From Ectorhizobium quercum (lineage in GTDB: Bacteria > Pseudomonadota > Alphaproteobacteria > Rhizobiales > Rhizobiaceae), in contig NZ_JANFPI010000002.1 of NCBI RefSeq assembly GCF_026552795.1, positions 558,001-622,000 on the forward strand: DNA of 64,000 nucleotides, given 5' to 3'. The position numbers and the translations under genes were made by a program. The notes beneath the pieces are model-generated. The model saw only the letters and a program-made list of their open reading frames with translations, was not told where the DNA came from and ran no database searches. Below are positions 27,401-36,326 of this stretch, piece by piece; positions within the stretch are counted from its first letter, which is position 1; each line of letters begins with the position of its first letter.

Positions 27401-28663
27401 ATGGCCGCCCTCCAGGCGCAACTCACCCAGCAGGGCGTTACGGCCGAGGGCGCCGCCGATGTCGATGTGACCATCGCCGGCACGGCGGCCGCGCCCCTCG
27501 TCACCGGCACCGTCACGCTGAACGGCGCCAAGGTCATCGACCTGCGCCGCAACCTGACGCTCGACAATCTTACCGGCACGGTGCGCTTCGACGGCCAGCA
27601 GGCGACGATCACCTCGCTGTCGGGCCAGCTCGGCGGCGGCGGAACGGTCAGCGCCAGCGGCACCATCGGCATCACGCCGCAAAGCGGTTTCCCGGCCGAT
27701 ATCACCGTGAGGCTCAACCGCGCGACCTATGCCGACGGCACGCTGTTCACGACCTCGGCCACCGGCGACCTGGCCCTCAGGGGGCCGCTGCTTGGCGATC
27801 CGGTCCTTTCCGGGCGCATCACGCTTGCCAATACCTCGATCACCATTCCGGAAAAACTGCCGGCCTCGCTTGCGGAAATCGACATCCGCCACCGGAATGC
27901 GCCGCCGGGCGTGACCGCCCAGATGCGTGACATCGGCGGCAGCAGGGAAGCCGGCGGCTCCTCCTCCACCATCGGGCTCGATCTGGTCGTCAACGCCAAT
28001 TCCGGCATCTTCGTGCGCGGCCGGGGCATCGACGCCGAACTGGGCGGCGAACTCACCATCCGCGGCACGGCGGTGGACCCCGTCGTCTCCGGCGCCTTCA
28101 CCATGCGGCGCGGACGCCTGACGATCCTGGCGCGCCGGCTGGATTTCTCCTCCGGCACCATCACCTTCGGCGGCGCCATGATCCCCGTCCTCAATCTGGA
28201 GGCGACGAGCACGGTCAATTCCACCACCATCACCGTGGGCGTGACCGGGCTTGCCAACGATCCCGCCATCGTCTTCTCCTCCTCGCCGGCGCTGCCGCAG
28301 GATGAAGTCATCGCCCAGCTCATCTTCGGCCAGTCCATGTCGAAACTGTCGCCGTTGCAGATCGCCCAGCTCGCCGACGCCGTCAGCCAGCTCGCCGGCG
28401 GTCGCTCGTCGTCGCTGTTCGAATCGCTGCGCAGCAATCTCGGCGTCGACGATCTCGACATTTCGACGGACGAAAAGGGCGACGCCAGGGTTTCCGCCGG
28501 CAAATACCTCAACGAGCGCACCTATATCCAGATCGAGCAGAGCGGCTCCTCCGGCAGCAAGGCAATCATCAATCTCGATGTCGGCCGGGGCGTGAAGCTG
28601 CGCGGCGAGGCCGGGGCCGACGGTTCCGGCGCGGCGGGCGTGTTCTACGAACGCGAATACTGA
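24500..28663 (+). CDS. tamB: Translocation and assembly module inner-membrane protein TamB
   Basis: 1387 residues, usual for alphaproteobacterial TamB. One N-terminal membrane helix (IVLASILAIVVLVVALTGLL) is followed by a very long repetitive beta-rich region of the AsmA-like/repeating-beta-groove type, and the conserved C-terminal DUF490 domain (about 1000-1387; GELTIRGTAVDPVVSGAF, MRRGRLTILARRLDFSSG, LPQDEVIAQLIFGQS), ending in Tyr. It spans the periplasm and contacts TamA; AsmA-like relatives move phospholipids. A GC hairpin follows the stop. Confidence 0.94.
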   Translation: MASQTRRAGRFARIAGIVLASILAIVVLVVALTGLLPVGGQLVAGLVSSLASNEERSVTISPPSGLLTGRLRIETITVGDRDGTYAEIRDLAVDWSPLSLVRGAFRASLVSAESISLSRRPLPSETTSESTGFSLPLAIEIERVSVPDIAIAEAVLGQPFALALTGAVDANNESAGLTLDIASRTQQDARASANIVYAPAENRLTLEASVAEPEGGMLARLANLPGTPSVALDLTGEGPLSDWSGRLTGTVAGEQVLALEGRHRLTDEGNAVTVSGGGTPSELLPPVFRPLFAGETRIDIAALLKSDGGLRIDTGHIENESFGLNAAGTYDPAGGANDLQAALTGVNGPIDFRWPLENGEVRALIRDFGFSLSGPSDAARLSVTANVDSTALPPGSLSDLRFTATGENLDLASRTGRILAELTAGGSTFSDENLQRLVRAPIRLNVPLALAGDAIAIESAGLESASIGGSLTGSYALSAQDFTGDFRLFALPGVLPPGMAEKLSTTIAAEGRIAAGNGSVALTGLTVTSDIVGLSGSVALQDNTLDAALEGTLPDIGKFLSDASGTGTFDLSATGPLDALGFRANLDTQNAVLAGKTVERLSVTAEGSADRSAPSAEVTANGTLDGQTLQAAASLVSTPEGPQIPRLSLEAGPNRLTGALRLSPDFQPREGRVDFNFPDVSLLAALAGQTASGNLTGDAALNVVNGVTGLTAKASGSVASAGASLEGLALDLSMPDITSIAIDGVLSAARAGTPDAAIQNLRLDIAHSGNSTGFTLGGRYDNAPVALKGDLTQNAGVVTVRLDSFSAAPKQIPVRLAAPTTIRVENGTAFLDGLRIATGNGTVTVNGSAGSTLNVTAALAALPASLADTFVPGLAAEGAISGEVKASGAVSNPSVAYRLDWGSAATSQTRSAGLAPLSIRANGTFAGGRLGLDTAVDGGGGLTITGGGGVETAGNRALNLTFRGRVPMAALQAQLTQQGVTAEGAADVDVTIAGTAAAPLVTGTVTLNGAKVIDLRRNLTLDNLTGTVRFDGQQATITSLSGQLGGGGTVSASGTIGITPQSGFPADITVRLNRATYADGTLFTTSATGDLALRGPLLGDPVLSGRITLANTSITIPEKLPASLAEIDIRHRNAPPGVTAQMRDIGGSREAGGSSSTIGLDLVVNANSGIFVRGRGIDAELGGELTIRGTAVDPVVSGAFTMRRGRLTILARRLDFSSGTITFGGAMIPVLNLEATSTVNSTTITVGVTGLANDPAIVFSSSPALPQDEVIAQLIFGQSMSKLSPLQIAQLADAVSQLAGGRSSSLFESLRSNLGVDDLDISTDEKGDARVSAGKYLNERTYIQIEQSGSSGSKAIINLDVGRGVKLRGEAGADGSGAAGVFYEREY

Positions 28664-28669
28664 AGCCAT

Positions 28670-28694
28670 GCGGCCGGCAATCGCATCCGGCCGC
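28670..28694 (+). terminator. Stem-loop after tamB
   Basis: GCGGCCGG (28670-28677) and CCGGCCGC (28687-28694) form a perfect 8-base-pair stem with a 9-base loop. No T-run, so intrinsic termination is uncertain. Confidence 0.45.
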
Positions 28695-28822
28695 CGCTTC
28701 GTATAGGAATCCTTCAGGTCTTTGCTGCATGATCGCACGGTCTGCGGGCGGCCTTCCCGGCATTGCCGCTGCTTGCGCATCGCGCGCACCGCATCGCCAG
28801 CCGGCGCAACAGGGAGGTTTCT

Positions 28823-29302
28823 ATGGTCGCGACACCAAGCACTGCCAGCAACACGGGCGAACCGCTCGAAATCATCGCGTTCCGCGTTCAGGATCAGGAA
28901 TTCTGCATGCGCACCACGTCCATCCGGGAAATCCGCGGCTGGTCCCCGGCCACGCCCATTCCGCAGTCGCCGCCGGAAATGCTCGGCGTCATCAACCTGC
29001 GCGGCTCGGTCATCCCGATCATCGATCTGTCGCGCAAGCTCGGCATGGGCTCGACCACCTCCCACGAACGCAGCGCCATCATCGTCGGCGAGGTCCATAA
29101 CATGGTCGTCGGCATGCTGGTCGACCGCGTTTCCGATATCCTCACCGTGGCCGCGTCCAGCATGCAGCCGGTCCCGGAAATCTCCACCTCCTTCGACAAG
29201 TCCTTCGCCGAGGGCATCATCGCCGCCGAAAGCGGCATGATCTGCTTCCTGAACCTTCAGCGACTGTTCCGCGACAAGGAACTGGACGACATCGCCGCCT
29301 GA
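28823..29302 (+). CDS. cheW: CheW-type chemotaxis coupling protein
   Basis: 159 residues of a single CheW domain: IIAFRVQDQEFCMRTTSIRE, LGVINLRGSVIPIIDLSRKL, VGMLVDRVSDIL and the C-terminal MICFLNLQRLF. CheW links chemoreceptors to the CheA kinase. The ribosome site AGGGAGG precedes the ATG; an upstream in-frame ATG at 28763 lacks one. No other che genes are in the window, so it is an orphan coupling protein, perhaps feeding a second array or replacing the main-cluster copy. Confidence 0.88.
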   Translation: MVATPSTASNTGEPLEIIAFRVQDQEFCMRTTSIREIRGWSPATPIPQSPPEMLGVINLRGSVIPIIDLSRKLGMGSTTSHERSAIIVGEVHNMVVGMLVDRVSDILTVAASSMQPVPEISTSFDKSFAEGIIAAESGMICFLNLQRLFRDKELDDIAA

Positions 29303-29316
29303 TGCGGCAATCATGA

Positions 29317-29371
29317 AAGCGATAGAATTTTCAACGATTCTATCGCTTGAAATTGCGATTTTCACGCAATT
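29317..29371. promoter_or_regulatory. Inverted repeats upstream of the alanine racemase operon
   Basis: Two AT-rich inverted repeats lie side by side in the 157-base gap: AAGCGATAGAA (29317-29327) with TTCTATCGCTT (29338-29348), perfect over 11 bases, and AATTGCG (29351-29357) with CGCAATT (29365-29371). They could be a cheW terminator (no T-run) or an operator array for the nearby Lrp-type regulator, whose relatives control dad genes. Confidence 0.4.
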
Positions 29372-29459
29372 ATTCGAAGTTTCATCGGCCTTATGATGAA
29401 TCATTCGACGATATTTCCAATAGTGTTCTTGCGGGGAACAATTCGCGGGAACAAGAACC

Positions 29460-30611
29460 ATGAACGACACGATGCGTAGCGTGAGCGCCGACCTTCCGGC
29501 CGCGCTCGGGGCCGCGGGCCTTCTCACCATCGATCTCGGCGCGCTGAGGGAAAACTACATCGCGCTCGACCGCCGCGCCGCGCCGGCCCGGGCGGCCGCC
29601 GTCGTCAAGGCGGACGCCTACGGCCTTGGAGCCGACAAGGTCGTGCCGGTGCTTCTCGACGCCGGATGCCGCGATTTCTTCGTCGCCCATTTTTCCGAAG
29701 CGCTCAGGCTTCGGCCGCTGATCGGTCAGGATTGCCGCCTTTTCGTTCTGAACGGCCTGCTGCCGGGCGACGAGCCCGTTTGCGCCGACGCAGGCGTGAT
29801 CCCGGTTCTCAACGGTTTCGAACAGGTCGAGGCGTGGAAGGCCGAGGCAAAACACCGGGGCGCGGTTCTGCCGGCCGCCCTGCAATTCGACACGGGCATG
29901 GCCCGTCTCGGCCTGTCCCTTGACGAGGCACGGGCGCTTGCCGCCGACCCGGCCGGCCTCGAAGGCATCCGCCTCGAAATCGTCATGAGCCATCTCGCCT
30001 GCGCGGACGAGCCGGACAACGCCGCCAATGCCGGCCAGCTTGCCGCCATGCTGACCGCCGCCGCCCTCTTTCCGGAAACGCCGGTCTGCTTCGCCAATTC
30101 CGGCGGCCTGTTCCTGTCGCCGGATTATCGCGGCGCGCTCTGCCGTCCCGGCATCGCGCTCTATGGCGGCAATCCGCAGAACGGCGCGGCAAACCCCGGC
30201 AAACCCGTGGTGACGCTCTCCGTCGCCGTCGTCCAGGCCCGAACAGTGCCCGCCGGCACGGCCATCGGCTATGGCGGCACGCTCGTCGCCGACAGGCCGA
30301 TGCGCCTCGCCGTCATCTCCGCCGGCTATGCCGACGGCATTCCGCGGTCGCTGAGCAACCGGGGCTCGGCCTGGTACGACGGCGTGCGCCTGCCGATCGC
30401 CGGCCGCGTGTCGATGGACAGCATCATCCTCGACATCACGGCCCTGCCGGAAGGCACGCTGAAGCGCGGCGACATGGTCGAACTGATCGGCGACCACCAG
30501 ACACTGGAACAGATCGCTGCCGATGCCGGCACGATCTCCTATGAAATCCTCACCTCGCTCGGCAAGCGCTACCGCCGGGTCTATCGCAATCCGCAGCCTC
30601 TCAAGGCTTGA
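29460..30611 (+). CDS. alr: Alanine racemase (DadX-type)
   Basis: 383 residues. PLP enzyme interconverting L- and D-alanine. The PLP-lysine motif is [16 protein letters not shown]; the catalytic Tyr region is [14 protein letters not shown] and the C-terminal domain has [12 protein letters not shown]. It sits 14 bases before dadA on the same strand; this pairing indicates the catabolic racemase (DadX) feeding D-alanine to DadA. An Lrp-family gene lies convergent after dadA. Confidence 0.93.
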   Translation: MNDTMRSVSADLPAALGAAGLLTIDLGALRENYIALDRRAAPARAAAVVKADAYGLGADKVVPVLLDAGCRDFFVAHFSEALRLRPLIGQDCRLFVLNGLLPGDEPVCADAGVIPVLNGFEQVEAWKAEAKHRGAVLPAALQFDTGMARLGLSLDEARALAADPAGLEGIRLEIVMSHLACADEPDNAANAGQLAAMLTAAALFPETPVCFANSGGLFLSPDYRGALCRPGIALYGGNPQNGAANPGKPVVTLSVAVVQARTVPAGTAIGYGGTLVADRPMRLAVISAGYADGIPRSLSNRGSAWYDGVRLPIAGRVSMDSIILDITALPEGTLKRGDMVELIGDHQTLEQIAADAGTISYEILTSLGKRYRRVYRNPQPLKA

Positions 30612-30625
30612 AAAGGGTTCCAGCC

Positions 30626-31882
30626 ATGAAAATCGTCATTCTCGGTTCGGGCGTGGTGGGCGTCACCTCCGCCTGGTATCTGGCCAAGGCCGGCCATGAC
30701 GTCACCGTCATCGACCGCCAGCCCGCAGCCGCTCTCGAAACCAGCTTCGCCAATGCCGGCGAGATTTCCCCCGGCTACTCCACGCCCTGGGCAGCGCCCG
30801 GCATCCCGCTGAAAGCGGTGAAGTGGATGTTCCAGAAGCACGCGCCGCTGGTCATCCGCCCCAGGGCCGGCCTTGCCGCCTGGCGCTGGATGGCGCAGAT
30901 GCTGGCCAATTGCACCCAGGCCCGCTACGCCGTCAACAAGGGCCGGATGGTGCGCGTCGCCGAATACAGCCGCGACTGCCTGATCGCGCTGCGCGAGGAG
31001 ACCGGCCTCGAATACGACCACCGCACCCGTGGCACGCTGGAAGTGTTCCGCAACCAGCAGGCGATAGACGCCGTCGCCAAGGACATCGAGATTCTGAAGG
31101 CTGGCGGCGTTCCCTTCGAGATGCTGGACCGGGCAGGCTGCGTCGCCGCCGAGCCGGGCCTGAAGGCCGCGAGCCACAAGCTGGTCGGCGGCCTGCGCCT
31201 GCCGGGCGACGAGACCGGCGACTGCCACATGTTCACCACCGCGCTCGCCGAAAAGGCCGCCGCACTCGGCGTGAAGTTCCACTACAACACCGCGATCAAC
31301 CGCGCCCGCGCCGACGGCAACCGCATCGTGGCCGTCGAAACCTCGATGGGCGACGTGACGGCGGACATCTTCATCGGCGCGCTCGGCAGCTACACACCGG
31401 CCTTCCTCAAGCCGCTCGGCCTCGATCTGCCGGTCTATCCCGTCAAGGGCTATTCGATCACCGTGCCAGTCGTCGACGAGACGAAGGCGCCGGTCTCCAC
31501 CGTCATGGACGAAGCCTACAAGGTGGCGATCACCCGCCTCGGCAGCCGGATCCGCGTCGGCGGCATGGCGGAAATCGCCGGCTTCGAGATGGACCTGCCC
31601 AAGGCCCGCCAGGAAACCCTGACCCTTTCGGTCGAGGACCTGTTCGGCGGCGCCGGCGACCAGTCGCAGGCCGTTTTCTGGAGCGGGCTTCGCCCGATGA
31701 CACCGGATGGCACGCCGGTCATCGGCCCGACGCGCTATGGAAACCTCTACCTGAACACCGGCCACGGCACGCTGGGCTGGACCATGTCCTGCGGCTCGGC
31801 CCGCGTCCTTTCCGATTTGATTTCAGGCGTGAAGCCGGAAATCGAGGCGTCCGACCTCGCAATCAGCCGTTACGCGGCCTGA
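30626..31882 (+). CDS. dadA: D-amino-acid dehydrogenase small subunit
   Basis: 418 residues. FAD enzyme that oxidatively deaminates D-alanine and other D-amino acids to 2-oxo acids, passing electrons to the respiratory chain at the inner membrane. Landmarks: [20 protein letters not shown] (dinucleotide fold), [37 protein letters not shown]-like [12 protein letters not shown], and the C-terminal [23 protein letters not shown] at 30626 gives the standard start; the upstream TTG is not needed. Forms an operon with the racemase. Confidence 0.94.
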   Translation: MKIVILGSGVVGVTSAWYLAKAGHDVTVIDRQPAAALETSFANAGEISPGYSTPWAAPGIPLKAVKWMFQKHAPLVIRPRAGLAAWRWMAQMLANCTQARYAVNKGRMVRVAEYSRDCLIALREETGLEYDHRTRGTLEVFRNQQAIDAVAKDIEILKAGGVPFEMLDRAGCVAAEPGLKAASHKLVGGLRLPGDETGDCHMFTTALAEKAAALGVKFHYNTAINRARADGNRIVAVETSMGDVTADIFIGALGSYTPAFLKPLGLDLPVYPVKGYSITVPVVDETKAPVSTVMDEAYKVAITRLGSRIRVGGMAEIAGFEMDLPKARQETLTLSVEDLFGGAGDQSQAVFWSGLRPMTPDGTPVIGPTRYGNLYLNTGHGTLGWTMSCGSARVLSDLISGVKPEIEASDLAISRYAA

Positions 31883-31899
31883 TCGCTGCGTTGCGGCCA

Positions 31900-31936
31900 G
31901 CCGGGGCGGGTTCTCTTTCCATCCGCCCGCTCCGGC
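31900..31936. terminator. Stem-loop between convergent dadA and lrp-type genes
   Basis: GCCGGGGCGGG (31900-31910) pairs with CCCGCTCCGGC (31926-31936) over 11 positions including one G-T pair. It can serve either strand; no T-run. Confidence 0.45.
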
Positions 31937-31963
31937 GGTTGACTCCGTTGCGCTCCATCGCTC

Positions 31964-32425
31964 TCACCGCGCCCTCTTCGGCGCGGCCAGCACGTTGCGG
32001 ATCGAGAAGGACGAGTGGATGCGCAACACGCCGGGAAGGCCGGACAGGATTTCCTTGTGGATCCGCTCGAAGTCCTGGGCGCTTTCCGCCTCGACCCGCA
32101 GGAAATAGTCGGAATCGCCGGTCATCAGGTAACATTCGCGGATTTCCGGGAATTTGCGCACGGCCGCTTCGAAGCGGTTCAGATATTCCTCCGTCTGCCG
32201 GTCGAGGGTGATCTGCACCATGACGGCGATGCCGTCGCCGCCCGCGGTGCTGGCGACGATTGCGGTATAACCGCGAATGATGCCTTCCTGTTCGAGGATA
32301 TGGATGCGTCTCAGGCAGGCCGAAGGCGAAAGCCCCACCTCCTCCGCAAGCCGGGCATTGCTCATCCGCGCATTCAGGCGAAGAAGGCGGATGATGTTGC
32401 GGTCGATGGCGTCGAGACCGGACAT
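31964..32425 (-). CDS. Lrp/AsnC-family regulator (DadR-like)
   Basis: 153 residues. N-terminal helix-turn-helix (NARMSNARLAEEVGLSPSAC) and a C-terminal RAM/ligand-binding domain (CYLMTGDSDYFLRVEAESAQ). The adjacent alr-dadA operon suggests a DadR-like activator that senses alanine, but Lrp proteins also act at distant genes. It is divergent from the SDR gene with a 134-base gap that contains the palindrome ATTGGCCAAT (32503-32512). Confidence 0.85.
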   Translation of the reverse strand: MSGLDAIDRNIIRLLRLNARMSNARLAEEVGLSPSACLRRIHILEQEGIIRGYTAIVASTAGGDGIAVMVQITLDRQTEEYLNRFEAAVRKFPEIRECYLMTGDSDYFLRVEAESAQDFERIHKEILSGLPGVLRIHSSFSIRNVLAAPKRAR

Positions 32426-32559
32426 GGAAAGGCTTTCAATACGGCGAATACTGCCCTGCCGGGGCTTTATGACTTGCCATCCGGTCGCAGGCTTTTAAAA
32501 CAATTGGCCAATCTTTCGCACACCCGTCCAACACCCGCAACCACCACAGGAATCGAAGC

Positions 32560-33309
32560 ATGACCAAGACCGTTCTGATCACCGGCGCCACCGCCGGCTT
32601 CGGCGCCGCCAGCGCCCGCCTTTTCGCCCAAAACGGCTGGAACGTCATCGGAACCGGCCGCCGCGCCGACCGCCTTCAGGGCCTCAAGGACGAACTGGGC
32701 GACGCCTTCCATCCTGCCGTATTCGACATTACCGACGAGGAGGCGATCCTTGCCGCCCTCGAAACCCTGCCGGAAACGTTCAAGGGCATCGATCTCCTGA
32801 TCAACAATGCCGGCCTTGCGCTGGGCACCGCGCCGGCGCCCGGCACCAAGCTGTCCGAATGGAAGACGATGATCGCCACCAACGTCACCGGGCTGGTCAC
32901 GATCACCCATCACCTTCTGCCGACGCTGATCGAGCGCAAGGGCGCCGTCATCAACATCGCCTCCGTCGCCGCGACCTATCCCTATACGGGCGGCAACGTC
33001 TATGGCGGCACCAAGGCCTTCGTCCGGCAGTTCTCGCTCGGCCTGCGCTCGGACCTCAGCGGCACGGGCGTGCGCGTCACCTCCATCGAGCCGGGCATGT
33101 GCGAGACGGAATTCACGCTCGTGCGCACCGGCGGCAACAAGGAAGCCTCCGACGGCCTCTATCGCGGCGTGAACCCGCTGACCCCCGCCGACATCGCCGG
33201 CACGCTCTACTGGGTGGCGACGCTGCCCGCCCACATGAACGTCAACGCGCTGGAACTGATGCCGGTGAACCAGTCCTTCGCCGGCTTCCAGGTCTTCCGC
33301 GAAGGCTGA
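32560..33309 (+). CDS. ydfG: YdfG-type SDR, 3-hydroxy acid / malonic semialdehyde reductase
   Basis: 249 residues. Classical SDR: NAD(P) motif TGATAGFGAAS, NNAG, and the catalytic Ser and YxxxK in NIASVAATYPYTGGNVYGGTK. The C-terminus (TPADIAGTLYWVATLPAHMN, VNALELMPVNQSFAGFQV) is the hallmark of YdfG, an NADP-dependent serine/3-hydroxy-acid dehydrogenase that also reduces malonic semialdehyde. Convergent with the dehydratase gene with only two bases between stops. Confidence 0.88.
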   Translation: MTKTVLITGATAGFGAASARLFAQNGWNVIGTGRRADRLQGLKDELGDAFHPAVFDITDEEAILAALETLPETFKGIDLLINNAGLALGTAPAPGTKLSEWKTMIATNVTGLVTITHHLLPTLIERKGAVINIASVAATYPYTGGNVYGGTKAFVRQFSLGLRSDLSGTGVRVTSIEPGMCETEFTLVRTGGNKEASDGLYRGVNPLTPADIAGTLYWVATLPAHMNVNALELMPVNQSFAGFQVFREG

Positions 33310-33311
33310 TC

Positions 33312-34289
33312 TCAGGCCGCCTGACGCTCGAGGGCGGCGCGGAACATCGCGCCGTCCACATTGCCGCCGGAGGCGACAACGATCACCGCCTCCCCGGCAA
33401 GCGCGTCCGGATGGAACAGCGCCGCCGCCAGGGCGACCGCGCCGCCCGGCTCGACGACGATCTTCAGCCGGTTGAAGGCGAGCGTCACCGCATCGAGCGC
33501 CTGCTCCTCGGAAACCACGATCCCCGGCCCGCACAGCCGCTTCAGGATCGGAAAGGTGATCTCGCCCGGCTGCGGCGTGATGATCGCATCGCAGATCGAG
33601 CCCGAAAGCCGCGCGTTGCGCTGGATCGTCCCCGCTGCCAGCGACCGGGCCACGTCGTCGAACCCTTCCGGCTCGCAGGGCCGCACCGTGAAGCCGGGTG
33701 CTTTCGCCTCGAGCGCAAGCGCGATGCCACTCGTCAGCCCGCCGCCGCCGCAAGGCACCAGCACCTCCGCTGCCGAAATGCCCTCCCCGGCCGCCTGTTC
33801 GGCGATTTCCAGCCCGATGGTGCCTTGTCCGGCGATCACCTGCGGCTCGTCGAAGGGCTTTATCAGCGTCAGTCCCCGTTCGGCGGCCAGTCGCGCGCCG
33901 ATGGCGTCGCGGTCTTCCCGCGCCCGGTCGTAAAGCACCACCTCGGCCCCGAAGGCGCGGGTGTTGTCGATCTTCAGCTTCGGCGCATCGGATGGCATGA
34001 TGATCACGCAGGGAATACCGTGCAGCTTCGCCGCATAGGCCACGCCCTGCGCGTGATTACCCGAGGAAAAGGCGATCACGCCGCGCCGGCGCACCTCGGG
34101 ATCGAGAGCGGACACCGCAGACCATCCGCCGCGGAACTTGAACGAGCCGGTGTGCTGGAGGCATTCCGGCTTGACGAAAATGCGCCGCCCGGCGATCTCG
34201 TCGATAAACGGAGAGGACAAAAGGGGCGTGCGGCGCGCGCGGCCGGCAAGACGGTCCGCTGCGGCTTCGATCATGGCAAGGCTGGTCAT
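33312..34289 (-). CDS. PLP-dependent serine/threonine dehydratase family protein
   Basis: 325 residues, fold-type II. The PLP lysine is in TGSFKFRGG; SSGNHAQGVAYAA and the phosphate loop CGGGGLTSG are standard. The protein lacks the C-terminal regulatory ACT-like domain of biosynthetic IlvA, so it fits catabolic threonine/serine ammonia-lyase, serine racemase or hydroxyaspartate ammonia-lyase. These cannot be separated by sequence here. Divergent from the isomerase gene at 34507. Confidence 0.87.
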   Translation of the reverse strand: MTSLAMIEAAADRLAGRARRTPLLSSPFIDEIAGRRIFVKPECLQHTGSFKFRGGWSAVSALDPEVRRRGVIAFSSGNHAQGVAYAAKLHGIPCVIIMPSDAPKLKIDNTRAFGAEVVLYDRAREDRDAIGARLAAERGLTLIKPFDEPQVIAGQGTIGLEIAEQAAGEGISAAEVLVPCGGGGLTSGIALALEAKAPGFTVRPCEPEGFDDVARSLAAGTIQRNARLSGSICDAIITPQPGEITFPILKRLCGPGIVVSEEQALDAVTLAFNRLKIVVEPGGAVALAAALFHPDALAGEAVIVVASGGNVDGAMFRAALERQAA

Positions 34290-34506
34290 GGAGGCTCCGG
34301 GTCTCGGCAGGATAGGACATGGAAAAGATCCGGCCGGTAAGGTGCTGCCTCGCCGCGGGCTTGTCCAGCCGGCGATTGTCGCGGAGACAAAACGGAACGC
34401 AAGTGCCGCCGTGGAGCGAACCCGTCTTGCGTTCGGAGCCCACTGGTGTCATTACCCGGCAAAGATGGCGTCCGGACGCCGGCCCGTGCATGAAAGGCTT
34501 TCAACT

Positions 34507-35460
34507 GTGAGCAATTCTCTCGATATCGCCCGCCAGACGATCCGAAATGAAATCGAAGCGCTGGACGCAATGATGGGCCGTCTCGACGGCAATTTCGAGA
34601 AGGCGATCGATATCATCGTCGAGGCGCGCGGCCGCGTCATCGTCGCCGGCATGGGCAAGTCCGGCATCATCGGCCAGAAGATCGCCGCGACGCTCGCCTC
34701 CACCGGCACACCGTCCTTCTTCGTCCATCCGGGCGAGGCCTTCCACGGCGATCTCGGCATGATCAAGCCCATCGACGTCGTGCTGCTCATCTCCAACAGC
34801 GGCGAGACGGAGGAGGTCATCCGCCTGCTGCCCTTCATGCAGCATCAGGAAAACCGGATCATCGCAATGACCGGCAAGGCATCCTCGACACTCGGACGCA
34901 ATGCCCATGTCGTGCTCGACGTCTTCGTCGAGCGCGAGGCGTGCAACAACAATCTCGCGCCGACCAGTTCCACCACCGCGACACTCGTCATGGGCGACGC
35001 CCTTGCGATTGCACTCGCCGACCGCCGCAACTTCCGCCCGGAAGATTTCGCCCGCTTCCACCCCGGCGGCAGCCTCGGCCGCAAGCTGCTCACCCGCGTG
35101 AGCGACGTGATGCACAAGGAGGCCCTGCCGGTCTGCTCCCCGGATGCGAGCTTCCGCGCCATCGTCAACGAGATCGGCCAGGGGCGGCTCGGCCTGGTGC
35201 TGGTCATGGACGGCGACGCGCTGCGCGGCATCATCACCGATGGCGACGTGCGCCGCGCCTTCGACCGTTTCGAGGACATCACCGCCATCACGGCGGACAT
35301 GATCATGACCCGCACGCCGAAGACGGTCGCGCCCGACAAGCGCTTCGCCGAGGCCGAGCAGGAGATGCTCGACCAGAAGATCAACTCGCTGGTCGTGACC
35401 GGCGCCGACGACAGGGTTCTCGGCGTGCTCCAGATCTACGACGTCAACCGCAAGTTCTGA
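34507..35460 (+). CDS. kdsD: Arabinose-5-phosphate isomerase (KdsD/KpsF/GutQ family)
   Basis: 317 residues. An N-terminal SIS domain (RVIVAGMGKSGIIGQKIAAT, SNSGETEEVI, LAPTSSTTATLVMGDALA) and two C-terminal CBS domains (about 200-317). It converts ribulose-5-phosphate to arabinose-5-phosphate, the precursor of Kdo for lipopolysaccharide or capsule. The start is GTG at 34507, giving MSNSLDIARQ; GAAAGG lies 9 bases before. A long upstream in-frame extension is not supported. No kdsC/kpsS-type neighbour is present. Confidence 0.9.
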   Translation: MSNSLDIARQTIRNEIEALDAMMGRLDGNFEKAIDIIVEARGRVIVAGMGKSGIIGQKIAATLASTGTPSFFVHPGEAFHGDLGMIKPIDVVLLISNSGETEEVIRLLPFMQHQENRIIAMTGKASSTLGRNAHVVLDVFVEREACNNNLAPTSSTTATLVMGDALAIALADRRNFRPEDFARFHPGGSLGRKLLTRVSDVMHKEALPVCSPDASFRAIVNEIGQGRLGLVLVMDGDALRGIITDGDVRRAFDRFEDITAITADMIMTRTPKTVAPDKRFAEAEQEMLDQKINSLVVTGADDRVLGVLQIYDVNRKF

Positions 35461-35478
35461 GAACCACGGCAGCGGGGC

Positions 35479-36195
35479 TCAGGCCTCGCCGCTGGTCTGC
35501 TCGGCATGGATGAGCAGGCCCTTGCCGCCGTTCTCGATATCGCAGCAGATCGCCGCGCTCGCCGCCTCTGAATCCCGCTCCCTCAGCGCCTTGACCACCA
35601 GGACATGGGGATGCGGCTCCCAGTCCGGCACGCCGGCATCGTAGAGATGCGACAGGATCGGGCCGCAACGCACCCACAGGCTTTCGACGATATCGTAAAG
35701 GACGGGCATTCCGCCGAGGCTGCACAGCGTCAGGTGAAACTGCGTGTTCAGATCGATTGCCCGGACAAAATCCCGCTCGCGGTGACAGACGGCGATCTGA
35801 TCCTGAATGGCTTCGAGCGCATCGGTCTCCGCCTTGTCGGCCAGTTGAGCCGCCTGCGCCGCCGCCCGGCCTTCCAGATCCATGCGGATCGCCCGGATTT
35901 CCAGCAATTGCGCCAGCGTCAGCGACGGAACGACCACCGTGCCGCGCTGGTCGAGTGTCAGCGCCTTCTCGCTGACGAGCCTGAGCAGGGCCTCCCGCAT
36001 CGGCGTCGCGCTGATTCCGAACCGTGCCGACATGGGCCGCAGCCGCAGCCGCTCCCCCGGACGAAGCTGGCCGCGCATCAGGGCGCTGCGCAGATCGAGA
36101 TAGGCCCGCTCGCTCAGATTTTCCTTCACCAGCGGCCGCGCCCAGTCGCCGTTTTCGGATGAAGTTTCGCCAATCTGAAAAGTAGGTCTTGACAT
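35479..36195 (-). CDS. GntR/FadR-family transcriptional regulator
   Basis: 238 residues from ATG 36195 (GTG at 36201 adds two). N-terminal winged helix (AYLDLRSALMRGQLRPGERL, RFGISATPMREALLRLVSEK) and a C-terminal FCD ligand-binding domain (MDLEGRAAAQAAQLAD, NTQFHLTLCSLGGMPVLYDI). Divergent from the quinone oxidoreductase/Liv operon, which it likely represses until its substrate appears. A perfect palindrome lies 18 bases before its start. Confidence 0.87.
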   Translation of the reverse strand: MSRPTFQIGETSSENGDWARPLVKENLSERAYLDLRSALMRGQLRPGERLRLRPMSARFGISATPMREALLRLVSEKALTLDQRGTVVVPSLTLAQLLEIRAIRMDLEGRAAAQAAQLADKAETDALEAIQDQIAVCHRERDFVRAIDLNTQFHLTLCSLGGMPVLYDIVESLWVRCGPILSHLYDAGVPDWEPHPHVLVVKALRERDSEAASAAICCDIENGGKGLLIHAEQTSGEA

Positions 36196-36212
36196 CGTCA
36201 CCCCATCGGCTG

Positions 36213-36226
36213 TTTGTTATAACAAA
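36213..36226. promoter_or_regulatory. Perfect 14-base palindrome, candidate GntR operator
   Basis: TTTGTTATAACAAA is a perfect inverted repeat in the promoter region of the GntR gene, with flanking AT-rich sequence. FCD-type GntR proteins bind short palindromes of this kind in their own promoter. It would control the regulator and possibly the divergent operon. Confidence 0.5.
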
Positions 36227-36326
36227 TTACATATCACGATTTCCGGTCCGTGCGAAACCGAAAATGCACGGGCAAACAGGCAGGGAGGCCTGGGAAATCG
36301 GGTTATCGACAGGGAGGAGGCGCAGC

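Noticed and set aside
25349-29530. Very long minus-strand frame (1393 codons) opposite tamB
   Set aside because: Composition is that of a GC-skewed antisense frame, without domains; tamB on the plus strand has signal, membrane helix and DUF490 motifs, and the frame also runs through cheW.
32503-32512. Palindrome ATTGGCCAAT between the Lrp-type and YdfG-type genes
   Set aside because: Ten-base palindromes are expected by chance and it does not match a known Lrp consensus; left as a note in the Lrp entry only.
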